In this document: positions 17,684-26,911 of the stretch, one piece after another
How positions within the stretch are numbered: position 1 is the stretch's first letter
Layout of the letters: each line of letters opens with the position of its first letter
Assembly (NCBI GenBank): GCA_934647305.1
Contig: CAKUFI010000002.1
Span: 1-64,000 of the forward strand
Direction of reading: 5' to 3'
Source: an uncultured Clostridia bacterium
Lineage (GTDB): Bacteria; Bacillota; Clostridia; Christensenellales; Aristaeellaceae
Length of the DNA stretch: 64,000 nucleotides
Made by a program: the position numbers and the translations under genes
The notes under the pieces: generated by a model
Database searches by the model: none
What the model saw: only the letters and a program-made list of their open reading frames with translations
Told to the model about the DNA's origin: nothing

Positions 17684-18445
17684 ATGGAACACACCAGGCT
17701 GCTCATACTGGGCGCGACGGTCAGCGGAATCGCGCTGGCCTGCGCCCGGGGAAGCGAGTGCGTACTGGCCGAGGAGGGTATGCTCCCGGGCAGCGAGTAC
17801 GTCGCCGGAATGAACATGGCGCCCTATCGGGGCGAGGCGCTGGGCGCGGGCGCGCGGGCACTGCTGGACGAGTGCCGGGCGGGCGGTCTGGTGAACGCGG
17901 CGGGCGAAATCCACCTGCCGCCCATTCAGGCGATGCTGGCGCGGCGGCTGAAGGACTCGGGCGCGCGGGTTCGCCTGTACACCCGCGTGCTGGAGGCTGC
18001 ACCGGTGGACGGCGGCTTTTACGTCACGCTGTTCGACGCGCAGGGCGCGCACGGTCTGCTGGCCGAGCGGATTGTGGATACGCGCGCCGACGGTCAGGGG
18101 AAAAAGGCGCTATGCGCGGCGCTGAACCCGCCCAAGGGCGAAGGCCTGCCCGAGCTGCCCGGCGCACAGGTGCTGCGCGGGCCGATCGCGGGCGAGTACG
18201 CGCTCAAGCTGCCCCTGCCGGACGGCGCTTCCTGGCCGCAGGCGAGGAGCCTTCTGCACGCGTACTGGCAGGCAAACGCGAAGGACGGCTGGGAAATCGC
18301 CGCGGTCGCCCCCAACTTCGTCTATGACTACGACCATCCGGTGATCGAAGAAATCGAACCCGGACGCTTTGCCTGCATTTCGGCGTCCTTCGGCGACCTG
18401 TTCGCCGCCTGGGAAGGAGGAGAAGCATGCGCCTGCACACTTTGA
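17684..18445 (+). CDS. FAD-dependent oxidoreductase-like protein (small partner)
   Basis: 253 residues. The N-terminus LLILGATVSGIALACARG resembles a Rossmann dinucleotide-binding turn, but the middle Gly of GxGxxG is replaced (GATVSG), so FAD binding may be altered. Later residues (LPPIQAMLARRLKDSGARVRLYTRVLEA) resemble the FAD_oxidored family region that follows the first strand. It overlaps the next, full-length FAD protein by 19 bp, and both are co-transcribed with the sugar transporter. The pair may oxidise an imported sugar derivative together (inference). The substrate is unknown. Confidence 0.65.
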   Translation: MEHTRLLILGATVSGIALACARGSECVLAEEGMLPGSEYVAGMNMAPYRGEALGAGARALLDECRAGGLVNAAGEIHLPPIQAMLARRLKDSGARVRLYTRVLEAAPVDGGFYVTLFDAQGAHGLLAERIVDTRADGQGKKALCAALNPPKGEGLPELPGAQVLRGPIAGEYALKLPLPDGASWPQARSLLHAYWQANAKDGWEIAAVAPNFVYDYDHPVIEEIEPGRFACISASFGDLFAAWEGGEACACTL

Positions 18446-20235
18446 TCGAGGGGAAGCCGCGCGCCTTTGAGGTGACGGCGCGTTTCGACCGGACATACGA
18501 CGCGGTGGTCGTGGGACTGGGCACGGCGGGCGCGACGGCGCTGATCGGCCTGGCCCGGCAGGGCGTGCGCGTGCTGGGCGTGGAGCGCGCCACAGGCATG
18601 GGCGGCCAGGGCGGACTGGGCTGCGTGTGGGACTACTTCTACGGCCTGCGCGGCGGGCTGCAGGAGGAAATCAGCCGCGAGTGCGACCAGATGATGGCCA
18701 CCGGACGATACACAACCACCCAGCGCCCCGGCCTGCCCGAGCAGAGCTTTCCGGGGCTTGCGCGCACGCAGGTCATGGAGCGCATGGCGCTGGACGCGGG
18801 CGCGGACGTGCTGTATGAGACGCAGGCAACCGGCGTTTACCTGGAGGGAAATCAGGTCGCGGGCGTGCGCCTGGCCGGGCCTGAGGGCATGCTGGACGCG
18901 GCCTGCCGCATACTGATCGACGGCACGGGCGAGGCGGACGCGGCGGTGCTGGCCGGGTGCGAGCTGCTCCCGAACCGGCTGTCGGACGGCGCGACGCAGT
19001 ACTATTCGCTGGCCTCTTCCCGCCTGATCGACGGGGAGTATACCATCGGCGGCTGGAGCACCCGGGCGCACATCGACTGCGGCGACGCGGCGGCGCTGAC
19101 CCGGAAGGCGCTGGAGATCCTGAGTATCCCCCAGGACGCGGACAGCGCCGACAACCGCGTGGTATACCTCTCCCCCATGCTGGGCAACCGCGAGGGGCGG
19201 CGGGTGCGCGGTCGCGAAGTGCTGTGCCTGAGCGAGCTGCTCTCCGGCCAAAAGACCGACCGGCCGCTGTTCTACGCTCACGCCCCGATCGACAGCTTCA
19301 ACCGTGATCTGGCGCTTGAGGACGAGGTGATACAGGATTTCCGCGCGATCTGCGATCTGGGCAACGTGCTCTTGTCGGTGGGCGTGCCGATGGGCGCACT
19401 GCTGCCCGAGCACGTCGAGGGCATGCTGGTCGTCGGGCGGTGCCTGAGCGTGGATCACGACCTGGCGGCCTGCGTGCGGATGATGCGCGACATGCAGAAG
19501 TCGGGCGAGGCGGCGGCGGTCATGGCGCACGAGGCGCTCAGAACCGGCCTGAGGCTGAGCGAGCTGCCCTACGAGCCCATCCGCGACCGGCTGCGTGAGA
19601 GCGGCTGTCTGGATGAGGCGCAGGATCTACCCTGGACGGAGGGCTGCCGCTGGTCGCACCACGAGCGCGACGGCATGGCCATCGTCTGGCCGCGCAATGA
19701 GGAAGAGATGCACGAGCTGCTGTCGCGGCCTTTTCCCTCGGGCGGGCTGTGGCTGTGCAGGCAGGAGCCTGAAAGGTGGCGCGAAGCCCTTCTGAAGTGG
19801 CTTTGCGAGGACAACGGCGTGCTCAGGCGGCACTGCGCGCTGGCGCTCGGCCTGCAGCGGCACCCGGCGGCGCTGCCCGTACTGCGCGAGATGGCCCTGC
19901 GCGGTGAAAACGACCGTCTGGGCTGCGGCGAGTGCTGGAAGGCGGTCTGCCTGCTGGGGCGGTACGCCCTGGCCGAGGACGTTCCGCTCCTGCGCGAAAT
20001 CCTCGAGCGCCCGCTGCCCCAGGCGACCTGCCCCGAGGATACGCCTCAGGCCGATCAGGCCGCGCTGCTCTTTTTGCAGGCCGAGGCGTCGCTCGTCCGT
20101 GTCCTGCGCGCCAATCCAGAGCGCAGCGCCGACTGGGCCTTCCTCAGGCAGCGCGTCCTTGACCCCGGTTTTCATCTCGCCCTCTCCGTCGGCCGGCTCG
20201 ACCTGACCCCGGCCGCGCGCGAGCTCTGCGTATGA
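18427..20235 (+). CDS. FAD-dependent oxidoreductase (FAD_oxidored family) with C-terminal HEAT-like region
   Basis: 602 residues. The FAD-binding motif VVVGLGTAGATALIGLARQG is near residues 27-46, followed by GMGGQGGLGCVWDYF, a signature shared by PF12831-type oxidoreductases. A second dinucleotide-fold block, IDGTGEADAAVLAGCEL, is near residue 164. Residues about 455-570 (HCALALGLQRHPAALPVLRE, CWKAVCLLGRYALAEDVPLL) look like alpha-helical HEAT-type repeats, an unusual addition. GGAAGGAGGA precedes ATG 18427. Likely oxidises a carbohydrate-related substrate taken up by the preceding transporter (inference). Confidence 0.8.
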   Translation: MRLHTLIEGKPRAFEVTARFDRTYDAVVVGLGTAGATALIGLARQGVRVLGVERATGMGGQGGLGCVWDYFYGLRGGLQEEISRECDQMMATGRYTTTQRPGLPEQSFPGLARTQVMERMALDAGADVLYETQATGVYLEGNQVAGVRLAGPEGMLDAACRILIDGTGEADAAVLAGCELLPNRLSDGATQYYSLASSRLIDGEYTIGGWSTRAHIDCGDAAALTRKALEILSIPQDADSADNRVVYLSPMLGNREGRRVRGREVLCLSELLSGQKTDRPLFYAHAPIDSFNRDLALEDEVIQDFRAICDLGNVLLSVGVPMGALLPEHVEGMLVVGRCLSVDHDLAACVRMMRDMQKSGEAAAVMAHEALRTGLRLSELPYEPIRDRLRESGCLDEAQDLPWTEGCRWSHHERDGMAIVWPRNEEEMHELLSRPFPSGGLWLCRQEPERWREALLKWLCEDNGVLRRHCALALGLQRHPAALPVLREMALRGENDRLGCGECWKAVCLLGRYALAEDVPLLREILERPLPQATCPEDTPQADQAALLFLQAEASLVRVLRANPERSADWAFLRQRVLDPGFHLALSVGRLDLTPAARELCV

Positions 20236-20305
20236 GGGAAGGAACGCCGGTGGGGCTGCCTTTTTGAAAAGGCACTTCACCAGACCCCTCCCGAATCTTC
20301 AACAT

Positions 20306-20339
20306 AGCACCCCTCCGGAAATATGCCCGGAGGGGTGCT
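20306..20339. terminator. Strong hairpin after the sugar/FAD operon
   Basis: AGCACCCCTCCGG and CCGGAGGGGTGCT form a perfect 13-bp stem with an 8-nt loop about 70 bp after the FAD gene stop. A weaker GCCTTTTTgaaAAAGGC hairpin near 20258-20274 precedes it. No U-run follows, so termination is likely but not proven. Confidence 0.55.
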
Positions 20340-20655
20340 GCGTACAGTCAGTCCACCTGGATTCTGCCAACCGTTATTCCTGCCGTGGCAATTTGCATGG
20401 TCGCCGACAGATAATCCGCAAAGACTCCTGCGGATTCAAAGAAATCAGCCGCTTCAATCTGTAGCGGCTGATTTCGTTCTGTCCGGCGGCAGCAAAGGGA
20501 TACTGACCGTGACCCTTATGGGGTGGTTACCTCGAGTTTTCCGCAAACGAAGAATCTGGAGGCTCTAATCTATGGTCGACAGATTCGCTTGGCCGGCGCT
20601 AGCACCGCCTGCAGGCTCAGCCTGCCGGCAGCAGGTGGCTGTCGGCACTGCCGAC
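20340..20655. repeat. Intergenic stem-loop repeat cluster R4
   Basis: Holds an AATCCGCA/TGCGGATT stem-loop (20413-20436), a conserved-loop hairpin at 20441-20475 (perfect 12-bp stem GAAATCAGCCGC, loop TTCAATCTGTA), a second at 20552-20586 (stem GAATCTGGAGGC, loop TCTAATCTATG), a GCAGGCT-C-AGCCTGC dyad near 20611-20625 and a GTCGGCA-C-TGCCGAC dyad at 20641-20655. The last dyad abuts the stop codon of the MATE gene read from the minus strand. Confidence 0.87.
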
Positions 20656-22062
20656 TCAGCCTGCCGTTTCGGTATGCTCGATAATGTTGTGGATCCAGTA
20701 GCCGCGCTTGACCATGACAAAGCCGACAATGCACTTGAGGATGTCGACGCCCTGGCAGATGAGGTACATGGGCGCGACGGGCAGACTGGTCAGGCGGCTG
20801 ATGAGGAAGGCCATGGGGATGTTGATCAGCCAGACATACACGCTGTCGAAGAGGAAGGTGATGCCGGTCTTGCCGCCCGAGCGCAGGGTAAAGTAACAGG
20901 CGTTGGCAAAGGCGTGCAGGGGCGCGCAGATCGCGGCGACGCGAATGACCTCGATCGAGAGCGCGCGAACCTCCTCGGAGACGTTGTAGATGTCGCAGAA
21001 GGCCGGGGCGATCAGCGCCATCAGCGCGCCCATGGCCACGCTGCTGACCAGCGAGAAGAAGATCAGCTTGGTGTCCTCGTCGCGCGCCTGCTCGACCTTG
21101 CCCGCGCCCAGCTTCTGGCCCACGATGATCGAGATCGAATTGCCCAGCGCCATGAAGACTGAATTGAACACGTTGCTCATGACCGAGCAGATGTTGAGCG
21201 CCGCGACGGCGTTCAGGCCACGAACCGAGTAGCACTGGATCACGACCGCCATGCCCATCGACCAGAAAAACTCATTAAGCAGCAGGGGCATGCCCTTGAT
21301 GAACACGCGCCTGGTGAGCTCGGCGGGGATGCGGATATGCCGGTACAGGCCCACGGCGAAGGGATTGATCTCCTTGTTTTTGTGCGTCCAGATCATGCAG
21401 ATGGCCAGCTCGACGAACCGGCTCAGCGTAGTCGCGATGGCCGCGCCCGCCACGCCCAGCTGCGGGAAGCCCAGCTTGCCGAAGATCAGCAGGTAGTTAA
21501 ACACCGCGTTGACCGCCACCGCCGCCACGCCCGCGATCATGGGCATGACCGTCTTGCCGGTCTCGCGCAGGGTGGAGCAGTAGCTCTGGGCGATGCTGTT
21601 GGGAATCAGCCAGATCATGGAGATGAACAGGTATTCCTGCGCGTAGGCGAGCGTCCTTTCCAGATCCAGGCCCTCACCGTTGTCGTGCAGGTACAGGCGA
21701 ATGAGCGGCTCGCTGAACAGGCTGAAAATGACCATCGTGATCACCGCCAATGCCGTGCACACGATCAGCTTGAGCTGGAAGGTATGCTTCACGCCCGTCT
21801 GGTTGCCGCTGCCGGAGAACTGCGCGGTGAAGATGCCCGCGCCCGAGCACGCGCCGAACACGCTGAGCTGGTAGACGAACAGCAGCTGGTTGGCAATCGA
21901 CACGCCGGACATGCATTCCGTGCCCATCTGCCCCACCATGATGTTGTCCAGCAGAGACACAAAGTTCGTGATGCCGTTCTGAATCATGATCGGCAGCGCA
22001 ATTCCCAGCACCATCGCGTAAAAGCGCCGGTCGCCGATCAGCTTCCTCGCCAGTTTCTTCAT
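20656..22062 (-). CDS. MATE family efflux transporter
   Basis: 468 residues, the usual size for multidrug and toxic compound extrusion proteins, with about 12 membrane segments in two halves (AMVLGIALPIMIQNGITNFVSL at the start of the first; RVFIKGMPLLLNEFFWSMGMAV at the start of the second). It would export cationic compounds using Na+ or H+. The start ATG 22062 has only a weak GGGGGAA upstream; the longer frame to 22218 runs into repeat sequence. The stop codon is immediately followed by a repeat dyad. Confidence 0.9.
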   Translation of the reverse strand: MKKLARKLIGDRRFYAMVLGIALPIMIQNGITNFVSLLDNIMVGQMGTECMSGVSIANQLLFVYQLSVFGACSGAGIFTAQFSGSGNQTGVKHTFQLKLIVCTALAVITMVIFSLFSEPLIRLYLHDNGEGLDLERTLAYAQEYLFISMIWLIPNSIAQSYCSTLRETGKTVMPMIAGVAAVAVNAVFNYLLIFGKLGFPQLGVAGAAIATTLSRFVELAICMIWTHKNKEINPFAVGLYRHIRIPAELTRRVFIKGMPLLLNEFFWSMGMAVVIQCYSVRGLNAVAALNICSVMSNVFNSVFMALGNSISIIVGQKLGAGKVEQARDEDTKLIFFSLVSSVAMGALMALIAPAFCDIYNVSEEVRALSIEVIRVAAICAPLHAFANACYFTLRSGGKTGITFLFDSVYVWLINIPMAFLISRLTSLPVAPMYLICQGVDILKCIVGFVMVKRGYWIHNIIEHTETAG

Positions 22063-22164
22063 TGCTCGCGTTCCCCCGTTCTCATCATTCAGCCCGCACC
22101 GTCGCAGGCCAGTCCTACTATTATACGCACCTTCTCTTCCCCCATCTATCACCATCACGTTAAT

Positions 22165-22600
22165 CTGCCGGGCAGTGCCCGGTTCCACTTGCTGCCGCCA
22201 GGCTGAGCCTGGACTCACTGGCTGCCGGTCGGCAGGGCCGACTGCCGCTTGCTGCCGGTCGGCAGGGCCGACTGCCGCTTGCTGCCGCCGGATAGAACAC
22301 GAAATCAGCCGCCATAAATTGAAGCGGCTGGTTTCTTCGAATCTGCGGGCTTCCCCGCAGATTGGCGGTCGGCATTGCCGACTTGCGCTGCCGCCGGTTC
22401 TATCGACGACTGTCGGCCGCCATAAATTGGAGCGGCCGAAGTCTGCGTCTCGAACCCCTCCGCCCGCGCTGCGGGCACCTCTCCTTTCATGGGAGGCACG
22501 GAATGCGCAATCGAGGCGCCCCTGAAAGGGGAGCTGTCCACGAAGTGGACTGAGGGGTGCCGGTCAGCAGGGCCGATCCCGCCTCAGAGGAAAGCATGGC
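22165..22600. repeat. Intergenic stem-loop repeat cluster R5
   Basis: Between divergent genes. Contains a CCGGGCA-G-TGCCCGG dyad (about 22169-22183), a GCAGGCT/AGCCTG dyad, two tandem GTCGGCAGGGCCGAC dyads with linker, conserved-loop hairpins at 22301-22335 (stem GAAATCAGCCGC, loop CATAAATTGAA) and 22408-22443 (loop CATAAATTGGA), an AATCTGCGGG stem-loop near 22340-22363, and the longer GC-rich module GAACCCCTCCGCCCGCGCTG... with a CCTCTCC/GGGAGG hairpin at about 22455-22505. No gene is supported. Confidence 0.87.
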
Positions 22601-22657
22601 TTCCCGCCCGCATAGGAATGAATCAGCAGATCATTGACGGAAGGCGAGGGATTTCAG

Positions 22658-23056
22658 ATGACAGAGCGAATGAAGACGGTGGGAAGACTGGCGCGGGGCG
22701 TACTGGTGGGCAGTCTGGTCAGTCTGGGGCTGATGGCGGTACTGGCGATGTGCGTGGTGCGCGCGCGGCTGAGCGACAACGCGATTCAGGCGATCAACCA
22801 GGCGATCAAGCTGCTGAGCCTGGGAACGGGCGTGCGGGCCTGCGTGAAGCCGGGCAGTCGGCGCGGATTTTTCCTGGGCGGCGCGGTGGGCCTCGTGTAC
22901 ATGGCGCTGGGGCATGGGCTGTACGGCCTGCTGGGCGGGATCTGGCCTCCCTACGGGCTGCTGGCGGCCGAGTTCGCGATCGGCGCGCTGCTGGGTGCAC
23001 TGCTCGGGGCGCTGCTGAGCAACCTGCCCGCCAGGCGAAGGGCAAGCCGCGCCTGA
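22658..23056 (+). CDS. TIGR04086-family small membrane protein
   Basis: 132 residues with four predicted membrane segments (about 12-32, 40-58, 66-92, 100-124) and a basic C-terminus (ARRRASRA). This matches the TIGR04086/YrzE-type Bacillota family; its function is unknown. ATG 22658 is preceded by GAGGG with 7-nt spacing. It is a single gene between repeat cluster R5 and the ~85-nt inverted-repeat element E1. Confidence 0.78.
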   Translation: MTERMKTVGRLARGVLVGSLVSLGLMAVLAMCVVRARLSDNAIQAINQAIKLLSLGTGVRACVKPGSRRGFFLGGAVGLVYMALGHGLYGLLGGIWPPYGLLAAEFAIGALLGALLGALLSNLPARRRASRA

Positions 23057-23155
23057 GGCGGCCGCGCAGGTCTTGCAGCGGGCGCTTGGAAGCGTGGCGG
23101 TTGCCCCGGACGGACTGCCTCCCGCGCGCATCAAATTGTGTTTGAATTATCAAAG

Positions 23156-23237
23156 TGACGGATAGGCCCGTACCTTTTCTAAATGCTCTATCCTTTTTCA
23201 GGACTCAGAATTTAGAGAAGAACAGGGTTATCCGTCA
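23156..23237. repeat. Nested inverted-repeat element E1
   Basis: Perfect 9-bp ends TGACGGATA (23156-23164) and TATCCGTCA (23229-23237) enclose an inner stem CTTTTCTAAAT (23174-23184) / ATTTAGAGAAG (23210-23220). The inside contains ATC and CAGGA blocks that recur in element E2 at 30177-30273. It lies between two convergent genes, 14 bp after the methyltransferase stop. It could be a small structured RNA or a miniature inverted-repeat element. Confidence 0.6.
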
Positions 23238-23251
23238 TTATGCTGTTCAGT

Positions 23252-24040
23252 TTAGGCATCCGCGGGCTGCTTCCTGCCGATACACAGCGTCCATTTCTGG
23301 TCGAACAGGATCTCTCCCTCCCGGCGATAGGGCGAAAAGCCGGTCTTCGCGCCGCCGGAAAGCTCCTCTTCCATCTGCCGGCAGATCAGGCTCTGCGCGG
23401 CGGGCGGGGTATCGGTATGCTGCATCCAGGCATCCAGGTGCACGGGCATCCGCACGACCTCACACGCCTCGACGCTCAGGCCATGCGCCTCGTACAGCGC
23501 GAGCATCTCCGCCCGGCTCAGGCTGCGCACATGCGACGGGTCGCGCAGTTTTTCGAGCGCGTCCTCGGCGGCGCGCAGGTCTTCCTGAGCGGCCTCCATG
23601 TCGATCAGCACCAGCTTTCCGCCCGGCCTGAGCACGCGAACCATCTCCGCGAACGGGCGCGTCGGCTCCGGAAAGTGGTGAAAGGCCAGGCGCGAGAACA
23701 CCACGTCGAACGCTTCCGCCTCAAACGGCAGCTCGGCCGCGTCGCCCAGCACGAAGCGCATCCCGTGCAGGCCCTGCCGCCTGGCCGCCTCCTCGCCCAC
23801 CTTCAGCATCGCGGCGGTCATGTCCAGGCAGGTGACGCTGGCCACGTGCGGTGCGAACGCCCTTGCGCAGGCACAGGTGCCCGCGGCCACCTCGAGCACG
23901 TCGTCCGTCTGCCTCGGCGCGACCCGGGAGACGGCGTAGTCCAGGTATTCCTGCTTGGAGAAGTTCATGCGTCCGCTCTCAAAGCCTGCCGCCTGCTGAG
24001 TAAAGGCCTTCTGAATCTGTTCCCTGTTTTCGGATTTCAT
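23252..24040 (-). CDS. Class I SAM-dependent methyltransferase (UbiE/Methyltransf_11-like)
   Basis: 262 residues. The SAM-binding motif DDVLEVAAGTCACARAFA is near residues 46-62, motif II VTCLDMTAAML near 70, and LPFEAEAFDVVFSRLAFHHF near 110 is the post-motif region shared with UbiE-like enzymes. The substrate cannot be told from sequence; a small molecule is likely. It starts 1 bp after the stop of the DNA repair gene upstream, so translation is coupled. Confidence 0.85.
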   Translation of the reverse strand: MKSENREQIQKAFTQQAAGFESGRMNFSKQEYLDYAVSRVAPRQTDDVLEVAAGTCACARAFAPHVASVTCLDMTAAMLKVGEEAARRQGLHGMRFVLGDAAELPFEAEAFDVVFSRLAFHHFPEPTRPFAEMVRVLRPGGKLVLIDMEAAQEDLRAAEDALEKLRDPSHVRSLSRAEMLALYEAHGLSVEACEVVRMPVHLDAWMQHTDTPPAAQSLICRQMEEELSGGAKTGFSPYRREGEILFDQKWTLCIGRKQPADA

Positions 24041-24041
24041 C

Positions 24042-24569
24042 TCAAAGCGCCGTTCCTTTCTTCGGGAGGTATAGCCCGCTCATGTCCACGCCCTCCAGCT
24101 GGAGCAGGCGGAGCTTTTTGTCCACGCCCCCGGCGTACCCGGTCAAACTGCCGTCCGCGCCCACCACCCGGTGGCAGGGGATAATCAGCGAAATGCCATT
24201 GTGCCCCACCGCGCCGCCGACCGCCTGGGCGGACATGCGTCCATTTTCCCCGGCCAGGCGTCTGGCAAGCGCCCCGTAGGTGGTCGTTCGGCCGTACGGG
24301 ATCTCGAGCAGCAGCCGCCAGACCGCCTGCTGAAACGGCGAGCCGATCGGGTGCAGGGGCGGCGTAAAGTCCGGCTCGCGCCCGGCAAAGTACTCGTCCA
24401 GCCAGCGCGCCGCCTCGCGCAGGGCGGGCGTTTCCCCCGCTTCGTGCGTCTCAGGCAGCTTCTCTGCAAAGTATTTCTCCCCGTCGAACCACAGCCCGAT
24501 CAGGCCCTGTTCGTCCGCTGCCAGCAGGATACCGCCCAGCGGCGAGTCGTAATGCAGCGTGTATGTCAT
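24042..24569 (-). CDS. ogt: Methylated-DNA--protein-cysteine methyltransferase
   Basis: 175 residues. Repairs O6-alkylguanine by transferring the alkyl group to its own Cys. The active site IIPCHRVVGADGSLTGYAGG is split here as IIPCHRV with the acceptor Cys near residue 132, preceded by the helix-turn-helix region GRTTTYGALARRLAG. ATG 24569 is spaced 8 nt from GGGAGG; the longer frame to 24689 extends into repeat sequence. Operon with the downstream methyltransferase gene. Confidence 0.93.
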   Translation of the reverse strand: MTYTLHYDSPLGGILLAADEQGLIGLWFDGEKYFAEKLPETHEAGETPALREAARWLDEYFAGREPDFTPPLHPIGSPFQQAVWRLLLEIPYGRTTTYGALARRLAGENGRMSAQAVGGAVGHNGISLIIPCHRVVGADGSLTGYAGGVDKKLRLLQLEGVDMSGLYLPKKGTAL

Positions 24570-24624
24570 TTCAATGCCTCCCAGTATCGGTTCGAGTCCT
24601 CCGGCGCCTTCCCCAGCGAACCCG

Positions 24625-25191
24625 AGTCGGCAATGCCGACCTCCAATCTGCGGGGAAGCCCGCAGATTCGAAGAAATCAGCCGCTTCAACTTATGGCGGC
24701 TGGTTTCGTGTTCTATCCGGCGGAAGCAACCGGCAGTCGACCTTGTCGACCAGGCTTAGCCTGCCGTAACTCTTGTGGGGCAGCTGCTATGAGTCTTCCA
24801 ACCACTAAGAATCTGGAGGCTCTGATCTATGGCCGACAGATTCGCTTGGCCGGCGCTAGCACCGCCTCCAAGCTCAGCTTGGCAATGCCGACCTCCAATC
24901 TGCGGAGAAGCCCACAGATTCGAAGAAATCAGCCGCTTCAACTTATGGCGGCTGGTTTCGTGTTCCGTCCGGCGGAAGCATGTGGCTGTCGGCACTGCCG
25001 ACCCGCGGAAGCAGGTGGGTGCAGGCTCAGCCTGTCGGCAGCGCCGGCCTCCAATCTGCGGGGAAGCCCGCAGATTCGAAGAAATCAGCCGCTTCAATCT
25101 ATGGCGGCTGGTTTCGTGTTCTGTCCGGCGGCAGCAGGTGGCAGTCGGCACTGCCGACCGGCGGCAGCAAGTGGAGCCGGGCACTGCCCGG
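24625..25191. repeat. Intergenic stem-loop repeat cluster R6
   Basis: Four conserved-loop hairpins: 24673-24707, 24925-24959 and 25081-25115 share the stem GAAATCAGCCGC/GCGGCTGGTTTC (loops TTCAACTTATG twice, TTCAATCTATG once), and 24809-24843 has stem GAATCTGGAGGC. AATCTGCGGG-type stem-loops precede the three alike. Dyads include GTCGGCA-A-TGCCGA (24630s), AAGCTCAGCTTG (24870s), GTCGGCACTGCCGAC (24990s and 25144-25160) and CCGGGCACTGCCCGG at 25177-25191, which abuts the flavin reductase stop codon. No gene. Confidence 0.88.
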
Positions 25192-25746
25192 TTACAGGTG
25201 GAGGCCGTCGGAGAAGGCGTCGCCCACCTTTTCGCCGAGGACGAGATAGGTGTTGTTCTGGCCGTCGAAGGTGATGGGGCGAAGCTTGGCGGGGTCGACC
25301 TTGCCGTCGGTGAGCACGCCTTCCTCGGCGCAGACATTGACGATCTCGCCCACCATGCGGCAGGACTCGGGATCAAAGCTGACCAGACGGCACTCGACCG
25401 CCATGGGCAGCTCGGCAATCAGCGGCGCGTCCACAAACTCGCTCTTCACCGCGTGGAAGCCGGCCTTGTCAAGCTTGGCGGGCTCCTTCTCGCCGGACAC
25501 GAGACCCACGTAGTCGCAGGCGGCAACCGTGTCCGCCGTGCCCATGCTGACGGTGAACGCCCTGCGCGCGAGCACGTTCTTCGTGGTTCGGTGCGTGGCG
25601 CTGATGCACATCGTGATCTGGTTGGAATCGCTGATGCCGCCCCAGGCCGCGTTCATCGCGTCGGCCGTGCCGTCGTCGTTATAGGTTGCGATGATGAATA
25701 CCGGCTGAGGATACAGGAAGGGCTTGGCCCCGAAATTCTTGCGCAT
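25192..25746 (-). CDS. Flavin reductase-family protein (FMN-binding split barrel)
   Basis: 184 residues. The N-terminal PQPVFIIATYNDDGTADAMNAAWGGIS and the following ITMCISATHRTTKNVLARRAFTV blocks are typical of the flavin reductase-like FMN-binding split barrel proteins, which bind FMN as dimers. It may reduce flavins or act as an FMN-dependent oxidoreductase. ATG 25746 is spaced 8 nt from AGGAGG. The stop TAA is followed without gap by a CCGGGCAGTGCCCGG dyad. Confidence 0.85.
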   Translation of the reverse strand: MRKNFGAKPFLYPQPVFIIATYNDDGTADAMNAAWGGISDSNQITMCISATHRTTKNVLARRAFTVSMGTADTVAACDYVGLVSGEKEPAKLDKAGFHAVKSEFVDAPLIAELPMAVECRLVSFDPESCRMVGEIVNVCAEEGVLTDGKVDPAKLRPITFDGQNNTYLVLGEKVGDAFSDGLHL

Positions 25747-25952
25747 ATGCAGTACCTCCTGAGAAGCAGTATACTTTTGCGGGCGCAGAGCGCGCTTCGC
25801 ACCCTCAGTATACCACATCGCGCCGCCTGAACTCAAGAGCAAACCGCCCGTCCGCAGAATTTCCACGCGCCGTCAAATTGTCGCCCGACAGGCGACCACG
25901 CGCCTCCCCCTTTGCCGTACAATACAGGCATCAAGTTCAAGGAGGCCTTTTC

Positions 25953-26858
25953 ATGATCGGAGCGATTATCGGCGACGTGGCGGGCTCGACCTTCGAGTTC
26001 ACCCCCTGCAAGACCAAAAACTTTCCGCTGTTTGCGCCGGGCAGCAGCTTTACCGACGACACCCTGATGACCATTGCCGTGGCACAAGCGCTGGCCCGAG
26101 CCAATGAGCGCGGCCTGGGTCCCTGCTTCGCCGCGTTCATGCGGCGAATGGGTCAGCGGTTCTCCTGCCCGATGGGCAGCTACGGCGGGCGCTTTGCCCA
26201 ATGGCTGGCTTCGGACGACCCAAAGCCCTACGGCAGCCTCGGCAACGGCAGCGCCATGCGCGTCTCGCCCTGCGCGGAAATCGCCTTTTCGCTGGACATA
26301 GCGCTGGAGCTGGCCAGGCAGTCCGCCGAGGTCACGCACAACCATCCGGAGGGCATACGCGGCGCGCAGGCGGTCGCAGGCGCCGTCTATCTGGCCCGGT
26401 CGGGCAGGGACAAGGCGGCCATCCGCTCGTTGATTGAGCGCGAGTTCTATCCTCTGCACCAGTCGATCGAGCAGATCCGGCCGCTGTATCGCTTCGACGC
26501 GACCTGTCAGGGCACCGTGCCGCAGGCGATCACCGCCTTCCTCGAAAGTGAGAGCTTCGAGGACGCGATACGCAATGCCGTCTCGCTGGGCGGGGACAGC
26601 GACACGCTCACCTGCATCACCGGCTCCATCGCCTGGCCCTACTACGCCCGGCGCGGCCTGGACGAGGCCATGCAAAGGCTCCGCGGCCAGGCGCTTGGCC
26701 TGCTGCCTGAGGATCTGCGCGCCTTCGTCGTGGCCTGGGACAAGGCCGCGGAAGACAATCTTCCACCCCGTCCGTGGGGGATCGACGCCCGTGAATCCGT
26801 CTATGACGCGCTGATAAAAAGCACCCTGGAGGGATACGATCGTAATAAAAGCCGCTGA
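25953..26858 (+). CDS. ADP-ribosylglycohydrolase family protein
   Basis: 301 residues. The family removes ADP-ribose from proteins or cleaves related bonds using two Mg2+. Metal-binding motifs are visible: GDVAGS at 7-12, TDDT at 34-37 and GGDSDT near 213-218; SYGNGS-like GSLGNGSAMR lies near residue 95. No ADP-ribosyltransferase gene is nearby, so this may act on small molecules or other nucleotides. AAGGAGG precedes ATG 25953. A DUF998 gene follows at once. Confidence 0.9.
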   Translation: MIGAIIGDVAGSTFEFTPCKTKNFPLFAPGSSFTDDTLMTIAVAQALARANERGLGPCFAAFMRRMGQRFSCPMGSYGGRFAQWLASDDPKPYGSLGNGSAMRVSPCAEIAFSLDIALELARQSAEVTHNHPEGIRGAQAVAGAVYLARSGRDKAAIRSLIEREFYPLHQSIEQIRPLYRFDATCQGTVPQAITAFLESESFEDAIRNAVSLGGDSDTLTCITGSIAWPYYARRGLDEAMQRLRGQALGLLPEDLRAFVVAWDKAAEDNLPPRPWGIDARESVYDALIKSTLEGYDRNKSR

Positions 26859-26911
26859 TTCAACGACTGGGCCTGCTGGGGCTGGTCAGTCTGCTCTCCT
26901 ACACCGCCGCG

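Noticed and set aside
22455..22505. GC-rich module with CCTCTCC/GGGAGG hairpin as a novel element
   Set aside because: It also occurs near 30366-30420 and 40562-40613, and I recall similar sequences in intergenic regions of other gut Bacillota, so I recorded it as a repeat without claiming novelty.
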